This document shows, piece after piece, positions 58,201 through 64,000 of a stretch of 64,000 nt of DNA. Each line of letters opens with the position of its first letter. Position 1 is the first letter of the stretch. A program made the position numbers and the translations under genes. A model generated the notes under the pieces. The model ran no database searches and had not been told where the DNA came from. It worked only from the letters and a program-made list of their open reading frames with translations. The stretch lies in NCBI RefSeq assembly GCF_000687455.2, contig NZ_JGVW01000085.1, forward strand, positions 62,001 to 126,000, in the 5' to 3' direction. Source of the stretch: Burkholderia sp. lig30. GTDB lineage: Bacteria > Pseudomonadota > Gammaproteobacteria > Burkholderiales > Burkholderiaceae.

Positions 58201-59171
58201 CAGACCGCGAACGTGAAGCCGAACCCGCGTGCCGCATGCCGTTGCTCCGACAGCTGCGTCGCATCCGTCTGCTTGTCCGCGCCGCGCGCGTGCAGCCTGA
58301 CGAGCTGGTTCGTGTAGTCGGCAGCCAGATCGGGGCGGCCCGCCGCGAGCGACAGCTGAATCAGGAATCGCAGCGTGCGCGGATCGTTCGCGAGCACGCC
58401 GACGCGCGCGCGCGCGGCGAGCACCGCCTCGCCGAGGAAGTTGCCGCCCTGCAGCGCCCGCAATCCCGCGATGAAGAATGCGCGCCGCTCGCCCTTCGAC
58501 GCGGCGCGGTCGCTGGCAGCGAATGCCGCGTCGGCTGCCTCCCGGTAGTGGCCGCTCGCGAGCTGGGCGGCCGACTCCTTGCCGAGCCAATAGGTCGCGC
58601 GCGCCGGCTCGCGCACGGCGAGCCGGTGGTAATAGCGCGCGGCGAGCGCGCCGTCGTTCAGCGCGAGCGCCTTGATCGCGAGGACCTGCATCTGTTGCGG
58701 CGACCACACGCCGTCGACCGCGTCGGTCAGCAGCAGGTCGAGCTGCGCGATGCGCGCGACGCGCTCCGGGTGACCGTCCGGCAACGCGTAAAGACGCCGC
58801 TCCGCGATCCCGATGTCAGCCAGCAGCGCCCGTTGCCGGATCCCGGCGTCGGGCGACGCGCGCAACTGCGCGACGAGCCGCTCGGCATCGTCGTACCGGC
58901 CCTCGCCCAGGTACTCGCGCGCGAGATGCTCGATCGCCTGCGCGTTGTTCGGGTCGGCCCGCAGCCATGCCCGCAGATACGCGACCGTCAGCGCATCGGC
59001 TTCACGGCTTTCGAGCAGCGCGCGCTCGAGCGTGCCGCGCGGAAACACGGCGGCGAGCGAGAGCGCCACCACCGCGCCGAAGCCCGCGATGCCGAGCGGT
59101 GAGATGAGTCGTTTCCGGTCAGATTGCACAGTCGGCTTCCCCGTGAACGCGTTGCCCAGGGCCGGCGGCAT
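55275..59171 (-). CDS. pelB: Pel export protein PelB (TPR scaffold plus outer-membrane barrel)
   Basis: This 1298-residue protein has an N-terminal membrane anchor (about residues 24-44), then many TPR-like helical repeats (AYLRAWLRADPNNAQAIEH and similar) to about residue 900. A C-terminal beta-barrel of alternating strands ends in GIRYRWMF with a terminal Phe. PelB binds PelA and forms the export pore. The ATG at 59171 overlaps pelA by 53 bases; a GTG at 59129 with GGGGA upstream is an alternative. Confidence 0.88.
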   Translation of the reverse strand: MPPALGNAFTGKPTVQSDRKRLISPLGIAGFGAVVALSLAAVFPRGTLERALLESREADALTVAYLRAWLRADPNNAQAIEHLAREYLGEGRYDDAERLVAQLRASPDAGIRQRALLADIGIAERRLYALPDGHPERVARIAQLDLLLTDAVDGVWSPQQMQVLAIKALALNDGALAARYYHRLAVREPARATYWLGKESAAQLASGHYREAADAAFAASDRAASKGERRAFFIAGLRALQGGNFLGEAVLAARARVGVLANDPRTLRFLIQLSLAAGRPDLAADYTNQLVRLHARGADKQTDATQLSEQRHAARGFGFTFAVWHVGARPRVIRVVQAADAPANAAPAAGDEAAPSDDDLAFKVYVQNSRLREAEDVARGALARDPGSVPWHERLAQVATWNNRPRVALDAYFWLAKTRNDEASWQQVLRLAPALRDDRALLAALQHELDEGGAKADRRRQLEWIDAYIAIEGGRADPAAAIRFLAMHARGPLREPVLERMAALAERTGDDALALRTWRTLEHEYGARPAYATKIAVALYGQRRYADALAALDAAKPAAAPNDVQFWRLYATLGKLAGRPAAVIEGSRHVLASGRETPTDLEQMIDALDAQPLDAGRVAEFAYRRTGELRDLRRAVYYYTRAGAYERIATLLDSLTPAQAAQAERDPDYLLARSQYWRYVGEPTRSLDDVRAVLRITPDNANAQTALLWLLIDTGSDADLRAALRTYRARATGDTPLTAAYAAAWLRLGDARAALHFLRLNAPSHRTDPLWRLTVADALELSGQTDEAWRVRRNVWATLHRERIDRRRPPQLTQDEYDTARVRFIALTDHFAGGDASKRLLIELLRADERAGAAPSTKAAADLGDLSMLPPADAQALTRSNQRYSAATREAVLAWSQSHDAYDFERDWLAWHYLQRLSQPSYANAALALADDDPVALSRMLDDPADPVPLPTRVEAERRAGRIGAAQQDAFDAQNLLPDNDAMHATLVDTILPTAQAIAPGFRYLQTGPLTFVESSIGAGVRITPTLAFAFRYVDRAQHGDDSMPGVPGKDRNFEAVLRRYGAIDREALVVGRRDALRDVTTVRAEGALFEGRPLSFTFSLGRNQEATESSQLQVGGVKDNAVATVAFQPDPHIFTRARVEYARFYGQDRSYLGHGTLVTADAGYKLRVSYPDYTIRLAVTHGEYTANGSPGALLRRLVPIGEPLSGSQFVPQSFTQVALLGGFGNGLLDGYSRGWRPFLEVGPLYDSHAGWGERVTAGVVGSVFGADQLGLYVTHASASQNHSTPVTEVGIRYRWMF

Positions 59172-60330
59172 GCGCGCCAGCCCCCCCCATCACATCGCGG
59201 CCCGCCTGCGCAGCCGTTCCACCGGCCACTAGCGTATGGCCGCTGCGCGGTGCGGCGAGCGGGACGCCGAATGCGGGTGAACGCTCCGCACGCGTCGCGC
59301 GGCGCTGCGCGAAGGCGCCCGCGCGCAGCCGCTCGCCGGCCGCGCCGACGCCGACGCTGTCGAGCGCCGGCCCCGTCACGTACGGAATCACGCCGGCCGC
59401 GCGGATTCGCTCGACCGTTTCGCGCGCGCACGCGCCGTCGGCCGGAGGACAGTAGTCGATCGACACGACCGGCAGGCCATACGCCTTCACGGCCGCCACC
59501 TGCGCCATCAGCCACGCGCGATCGTCCTGCGTCACTTCCGTATAGCGCTGCTGCGACTGATTCCAGCCGCGATAGAGCGACTCGAACGCGACCGCGTACA
59601 CATGCTCGTGGACGCGCGGCAGCAGTTCGAAGCCCCGATTCAGGATCAGCCGCGCGCCTGGATAGCGCGCCTTGATCGCGTCGATCACGGCCACGATGCC
59701 GTCCCGCTGGCGCGCGCGCTCGTCATCGGTCTTCGCGACGATCTGATAGGAATCCAGGGTATCGAGGAAGAAGCCGCGGAATCCCTTGTCCCACAGCGGC
59801 GCGATCACGTGCTCGACATAGAAGGCGGGCCATTGCGGCACTGCCTGGTCGACCACAGCCGAGCGCCATGCGCGGTTCTCGCCGCGCAGCCACGCGCGCG
59901 GGATGTCCTTGAAGTACGTGCGCGCCGCGCTCACCTCGCCGAGGCTCACATAGGCTAGCCATGCGGTATGCGACGTGTCGGCCGCACGCGGGTCGAAATC
60001 GCTGTCGGGTTCGACGACCACGCTGTCGAACGACGACAGCGCGGTGACGGGCACATGCGCGCCGTAGTAGAACGCGAAGCTCGGCATCGGCGCGACGCTC
60101 GCGCCGACGTCGTTCGCGGGCGCACGCGCGGCATCATCCGCCGAGGCAAGCGGCACCGGCAAGGCGATGGCGGAGTCTGCGGGAACGAACGGCGTGTCGA
60201 GCTGGGCGGCCTGTGCCGGCGCGGAAAGCGGCGCGAGACATGCGACGCACGCCCTCACGCCGACGACGCGCCACCTGATTCGCCCCAACAAGACCATGCC
60301 CCCCGGGCCTGTCGACTGTCGGCTCTGCAT
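59119..60330 (-). CDS. pelA: Short PelA-like periplasmic GH114 protein without deacetylase domain
   Basis: This 403-residue protein has a Sec-type signal region (about residues 20-42, ending SAPAQA) and a GH114 barrel (about 85-325). Motifs are AYVSLGEVS, GFFLDTLDS (Asp190) and AFESLY (Glu250); the 60-residue spacing resembles the Asp160/Glu218 pair of Pseudomonas PelA. The final 75 residues are low-complexity and a G8 tract falls near the end. Full PelA (about 950 residues) has an additional deacetylase domain that is missing here. AGAGG six bases upstream supports the start. Confidence 0.78.
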   Translation of the reverse strand: MQSRQSTGPGGMVLLGRIRWRVVGVRACVACLAPLSAPAQAAQLDTPFVPADSAIALPVPLASADDAARAPANDVGASVAPMPSFAFYYGAHVPVTALSSFDSVVVEPDSDFDPRAADTSHTAWLAYVSLGEVSAARTYFKDIPRAWLRGENRAWRSAVVDQAVPQWPAFYVEHVIAPLWDKGFRGFFLDTLDSYQIVAKTDDERARQRDGIVAVIDAIKARYPGARLILNRGFELLPRVHEHVYAVAFESLYRGWNQSQQRYTEVTQDDRAWLMAQVAAVKAYGLPVVSIDYCPPADGACARETVERIRAAGVIPYVTGPALDSVGVGAAGERLRAGAFAQRRATRAERSPAFGVPLAAPRSGHTLVAGGTAAQAGRDVMGGAGAHAAGPGQRVHGEADCAI

Positions 60331-61039
60331 GGCTGACCTCTTTTGTTGTCCTTCTCTCGGTGCGGAGCGCCGCTCGTTTTCCGGCAGTCGACGACACACG
60401 CGACGCGTTGCCCGATCGAATGTTTGATCGCGCATGTGCCGCGCGATTTCCTTGGATGAAGGAATAGACCAAGACCCGGCGAAGTTCAAGCTCGCCGGCC
60501 GCTCAGGAAGACGAAACGCCGGGGGTGTTTTCCCGAAGGCCAGCGCCGGGTCTTCGCCGCTGTTGCACAACTGTTACGCGCCGCCGCTCGCACGCGCAAC
60601 CTTGCAGGCACAACGGACGTCGGCCATTCGCGCCGTCGCCCCTCTTGCCGTCCGCCGCACATGCGCATGACCGACATCGCAGTGCGCGCGTGCGCGCCAC
60701 GACGCGGAACGGCATCACGGCGCGCCGCCGCACCGATACCGGTTCCGGCGTATCAACGATGAAACAAATATCGAAGGAATCGGCACCTGAAGCCGTGCGG
60801 CGCGCGTTCCGGAGCCCCCCCGGCAAGGATGCGATACCGGTGGTACGTTCCTTGCATCTTCGCTGGAGCCCGTGTCGAGCGTGGCGCGGTCAACCGGTTT
60901 CCGGCATTGCGTTGCCGACGGGCGGCACCAGCATTCTTCCAGCTCCGGCGTGGTGAACCGGAACGACAACAACAAGGCGACCGCCGCCCGCGTGACGGCC
61001 GCACAGTTCGACACTCATCGGGGGCGCGCGAGGTTATCG
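60331..61039. other. Divergent pelA/pelD control region
   Basis: A 709-base gap without a convincing gene. It holds a sigma-54-like promoter toward pelD (60841-60856) and CTGTTACGCGCC (60571-60582), shared with the region upstream of the GH114 lipoprotein. No clear promoter toward pelA was found. The long leader of pelD (about 170 bases) shows no recognised riboswitch. Confidence 0.5.
60841..60856 (+). promoter_or_regulatory. Sigma-54-like promoter of pelD
   Basis: TGGTACGTTCCTTGCA has GG and GC exactly ten bases apart and matches TGGCACG-N4-TTGCA with one change. The expected start is near 60867. Confidence 0.68.
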
Positions 61040-62491
61040 ATGGCCATTGAGACTAAATCGACGCGGTTCGATGCGCGGATCGGCGCCGAGCCGTCGAAGC
61101 GTCCGCGAGTCCAGCACGCGCGCCTGCGCTCGCGCTTCCTGCATCTGACCGAGACGGCGCGCTTCGCGTCGCTGCTGCCTCGCGAGCACTCGGCGAGTTA
61201 CGTCGCGCTCGAGACGCTTTTCCTGTCCACGCTCGTCCTCGCGTTGTGTCGCGTGATCACGCCCGCCGACCCGCTGCTGCTCGCGAAGGCGTTCCCGTGG
61301 CTGTGGCTGCTGCCGCTTTTCGTCGCGTTGCGGTACGGCACCGTCGGCGGCATCGGCGGCGGCACGATCCTGCTCGCCGCATGGGTAATCTTCTACGCCC
61401 GCCGGCCGCTCGTCGACGCGTTTCCGCGCGACTACTTCATCGGCGGCTTCGTCACGATGCTCGTCGCGGGCCAGTTCAGCGATACATGGGCGAACCGGCT
61501 CGTGCAGGCGCGCGTGTCGAACGACTACCTGACCGAACGCCTGTCGGTGCTGACGAACAACCAGTTCCTGCTCAGGCTGTCGCACGACCAGCTCGAGCAG
61601 GAACTGCTCATGCGCCCGGCGACGCTACGCGACGCGCTCGCGCGGCTGCGCGACATCACGCTGCACGACGTCGACTCGCCCGCCGACGGAGACAGGCTGC
61701 CCGGCGCGCAACGCTTCCTCGAAACCCTCGCGCACGCGTGCCAGATCGAGGCGGCACAAATCTACGCGTTGCGCGACGGCGTGCTGGCCGGACCGCCCGA
61801 GGCGAGCGTCGGCGAGCCGTTCGAACTCGATTGCGGCGACCCGCTCGTCGTCGCCGCGCTCGAAGAGCTGGCGCTCGCGCACATCCAGTCGCTCGACACG
61901 AAAGAGCGCGCCCGCACCCGCTACATCGCGTGCGCGCCGCTGCTCGGCGCCGGCGAGGAAGTCGTCGGCGTTCTGGTCGTGTCGCAACTGCCATTTCTTG
62001 CGCTGACGGCGAACACCCTGCAGCTGATGTTCGTGCTGTGCGGCTATTACGCGAACGGTGTGCGGCACGCGTCGACCACGCGCGACGTGCTGCGCGCGTT
62101 TCCCGACTGTCCGTACGACTTCGCGCTCGAATACGCTCGCCTCGCGAACCTGCGCCGCAAGAGCGGCGTCGAGTCGTCCGTCGTGCTGCTGATGTTCGAT
62201 GCGAGCAAGCAGGCGCAGGCAATGTTCGAGCACATCGAGCGCACGAACCTCGACTACCACGTCCGGTGGGTCGTGCGTGACGGCGGCAAGCGCGGGCTGA
62301 TCTTCATCATGCCGCTTTGCAGCGACGTCGCCGTCGACGCCGAGCTTCAACTGATCGAATCCAGCGTGCGCAACCAGTTCGGCGTCGGCTTCGCGGACGC
62401 GCGCGTCGCCGTGCGCTGGGTTTCCCTGACCGGCGCGGCGCCCGACGGCGCGTTGCGCCAGCTGATGGCCTACTGCGATGACGCCGCTTGA
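61040..62491 (+). CDS. pelD: Cyclic di-GMP receptor PelD
   Basis: This 483-residue protein has four membrane helices (about residues 53-147), a GAF domain (about 220-340) and a C-terminal degenerate GGDEF domain (about 350-480, without a GGDEF motif). This is the layout of PelD, which binds cyclic di-GMP at an inhibitory-type site and switches Pel synthesis on. Candidate binding residues lie in ERTNLD and VVRDGGKRG but need alignment. GAGG six bases upstream marks the ATG. It overlaps pelE by 14 bases. Confidence 0.85.
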   Translation: MAIETKSTRFDARIGAEPSKRPRVQHARLRSRFLHLTETARFASLLPREHSASYVALETLFLSTLVLALCRVITPADPLLLAKAFPWLWLLPLFVALRYGTVGGIGGGTILLAAWVIFYARRPLVDAFPRDYFIGGFVTMLVAGQFSDTWANRLVQARVSNDYLTERLSVLTNNQFLLRLSHDQLEQELLMRPATLRDALARLRDITLHDVDSPADGDRLPGAQRFLETLAHACQIEAAQIYALRDGVLAGPPEASVGEPFELDCGDPLVVAALEELALAHIQSLDTKERARTRYIACAPLLGAGEEVVGVLVVSQLPFLALTANTLQLMFVLCGYYANGVRHASTTRDVLRAFPDCPYDFALEYARLANLRRKSGVESSVVLLMFDASKQAQAMFEHIERTNLDYHVRWVVRDGGKRGLIFIMPLCSDVAVDAELQLIESSVRNQFGVGFADARVAVRWVSLTGAAPDGALRQLMAYCDDAA

Positions 62492-63365
62492 CACTTCCCA
62501 GGCACGGAGCGACGCGCCGCCCGTGCCGTCGACCCCGCCGCTGCGGGCATCGGCGCAACCAGGCGAGCACGCGCGGCTCCCCGCCCTCACCGCCTGGCAG
62601 TCGATCGCCGGCACGATCGCGCGCGTCGCGGAACGTCTGCGCGCGCTCACGTTCCCGCGTCTCGACGAACGCGCACTGATCGCGCTCGTACGCGAGCCGC
62701 AGTTCGCGCCGCACCTGCTCGCGAACGTCTCGTATGCGCAGGAACACCAGGTCAGGGCGGGGCTCCTGAACCGTCAGGCCGACGCCCGCCGGCGCGTGAC
62801 CGCGCTCGTCGCGATGCAGTCGATGCCGGTGCGCTCGACCAGCCCGATCCTGCACGCGCTGCTGAACGATCCGGTCGACGACGTGCGCCTGCTCGCGTAC
62901 GGCATGCTCGACAAGTGCGAAAAGCGCGTGACGCAGCAGATCGCGATCGAGCGCTCGAAACTCGCGCAGTCACTGTCGGACGACGCGCGCTACCGGGTCG
63001 ACAAGACGCTGGCCGAGTTGTATGGCGAGCTGATCTACGCGCGCGTCGTCGACGGCGACGTCTACCGCAATGCGCTCGAACAGGCCGACGCGCACGCATC
63101 GTACGCGCTGCGCCTCCGTCCGCTCGACGGCGCGCTGTGGCGGCTGCGCGGCCGGCTCGCATTCGAAACGCACCGGCTCGACGAGGCCGAAACGATGCTG
63201 CAAAAGGCGATCGTCTGCGGCTTTCCGCGCATGCGCGTGGCGCCCTATCTCGCCGAAATCGCGTATCTGCGCCGCGACTACGCCGCCGTGCGGCGCTGCT
63301 TCGACGATCTGCCGCCCGTGCCGCCCAACCTGCTCGCGCCGGCCGCCGCCTACTGGACCATGTGA
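62478..63365 (+). CDS. pelE: PelE-like TPR protein
   Basis: This 295-residue protein lies between pelD and pelF and contains helical repeats, clearest in AHASYALRLRPLDGALWRLRGRLAFETHRLDEAETML. Pseudomonas PelE has two N-terminal membrane helices; here the N-terminus is polar and Pro-rich (MTPLDTSQARSDAPP), and no clear membrane helix is seen. It probably couples PelD to the synthase PelF. It begins inside pelD. Confidence 0.75.
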   Translation: MTPLDTSQARSDAPPVPSTPPLRASAQPGEHARLPALTAWQSIAGTIARVAERLRALTFPRLDERALIALVREPQFAPHLLANVSYAQEHQVRAGLLNRQADARRRVTALVAMQSMPVRSTSPILHALLNDPVDDVRLLAYGMLDKCEKRVTQQIAIERSKLAQSLSDDARYRVDKTLAELYGELIYARVVDGDVYRNALEQADAHASYALRLRPLDGALWRLRGRLAFETHRLDEAETMLQKAIVCGFPRMRVAPYLAEIAYLRRDYAAVRRCFDDLPPVPPNLLAPAAAYWTM

Positions 63366-63380
63366 AGAGGAACGCGAATC

Positions 63381-64000
63381 ATGATGCGCGATGCTGGCCT
63401 GGACACCCCCTCCCGCCATGCGCCGGACGCCGCGACCGACGCGCTCGGCAACGTGCTGCCGCGCGCGGCCCATGCCGATATCGGGCTGCTGCTCGAGGGC
63501 ACCTACCCGTATGTCAGCGGCGGCGTGTCGAGCTGGGTGCATGACGTCATCCGCGCGTTTCCCGAATACACGTTCGCGCTGTGCTTTCTCGGCAGCACGC
63601 CCGACGAGTACACGCAGATGTCCTACCCGCTGCCGGCCAACGTCGTGCATCTCGAGAATCACTACCTGTACGAGCCGGATGTCGAACCCGCGCCCGTTCG
63701 CGGCGTCCCCGGAAATCGCGACGCATTCGAGCACGTCGCACAGCTGCACGCGCAATTCCGGCAACCGTCGGGCGTGCCGCTCGACAACATGGTGATCCGT
63801 CATGTCGTGGACGACCTGACGTCCATCCACCAGCTCAGCGAGGCGCAGTTCCTACACAGCCCCGAGGCGTGGACGTTTCTCACGGAGCAATACCGCCTGC
63901 ACTGCAGCGACCCGTCGTTCTCCGACTACTTCTGGACGGTGCGCCTGATGCACCGTCCGCTCTGGCGGCTCGCGCGGATCGCCGAGCAGCTGATTCCGGT
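63381..64000 (+). CDS. pelF: Pel glycosyltransferase PelF (3' end outside window)
   Basis: The frame runs off the window after about 206 residues. ADIGLLLEGTYPYVSGGVSSWVHDVIRAFPEYTFALCFLGS is the hallmark N-terminus of PelF, the GT4-family cytosolic synthase that polymerises UDP-linked N-acetyl sugars. GAGG lies ten bases before the ATG. pelG (membrane transporter) would be expected next. Confidence 0.88.
   Translation, partial: MMRDAGLDTPSRHAPDAATDALGNVLPRAAHADIGLLLEGTYPYVSGGVSSWVHDVIRAFPEYTFALCFLGSTPDEYTQMSYPLPANVVHLENHYLYEPDVEPAPVRGVPGNRDAFEHVAQLHAQFRQPSGVPLDNMVIRHVVDDLTSIHQLSEAQFLHSPEAWTFLTEQYRLHCSDPSFSDYFWTVRLMHRPLWRLARIAEQLIP

Noticed and set aside
55023-59102. Plus-strand open frame of about 1360 codons across pelB and pelC
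   Set aside because: Antisense to genes with clear signal, TPR and barrel features; Arg-rich with no domains.
59119-60330. pelA as a frameshifted full-length PelA
   Set aside because: No deacetylase motif was found in any frame of the adjacent DNA, which is fully used by pelB. A missing domain fits better than a simple frameshift.

Overview
The window is high-GC, gene-dense proteobacterial chromosome. Gene families, order and codon use look like a Burkholderia, most likely a Burkholderia cepacia complex species. That assignment comes from recognising protein families, not from a database match. No insertion sequence, integrase, CRISPR array, rRNA or replication origin was seen.

Layout. 310-1905: type VI secretion (T6SS) cargo cassette (PAAR-like proteins, Tae4-type amidase, small membrane protein). 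2160-3023: YgeA-type Asp/Glu racemase and initiator tRNA-fMet. 3181-11066: glucarate/galactarate catabolon (LysR regulator, kdgD, ketoglutarate-semialdehyde dehydrogenase, MFS transporter, gudD, garD). 11476-17505: exonuclease III, then the nitrogen control block glnA-ntrB-ntrC with a sigma-54 promoter and NtrC sites, and a rhodanese. 17609-27465: CinA-like protein, EI24 membrane protein, fatty-acid hydroxylase/beta-propeller operon, hrpA, argA, yggX. 27540-33040: MHS-type transporter, CaiB-type CoA-transferase, acyl-CoA dehydrogenase and divergent LysR regulator. 33231-35051: tRNA-Val(CAC) followed by a lower-GC second T6SS cassette (Hcp, Tlde1-like transpeptidase effector, membrane protein). 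35223-38926: puuD-puuA-aminotransferase operon for putrescine-type diamines. 39732-47801: complete histidine utilisation operon hutHCUDIFG behind a promoter flanked by paired HutC-type operators. 48106-52790: phosphopantetheinyl transferase, alpha/beta hydrolase, DNA photolyase and a DHH phosphoesterase, with short tandem repeats at gene edges. 53465-64000: a Pel-type exopolysaccharide locus, split into a pelA-like/pelB/pelC operon on the minus strand and a divergent pelD-pelE-pelF operon on the plus strand, plus an extra GH114 lipoprotein.

How they work together. The two carbon catabolons convert sugar acids to 2-oxoglutarate and histidine to glutamate. glnA-ntrBC and the putrescine operon handle nitrogen. 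The two T6SS cassettes supply spike- and tube-delivered cell-wall enzymes, each with a candidate immunity protein. The Pel locus would build a cationic biofilm polysaccharide.

The parts least explained by textbook systems are these: the Pel locus (short PelA without a deacetylase domain, second GH114 enzyme, sigma-54-like promoter at pelD); the two effector cassettes whose candidate immunity proteins are integral membrane proteins; and tandem repeats placed at a stop codon (49029) and at the 5' end of the photolyase transcript (51679-51706).
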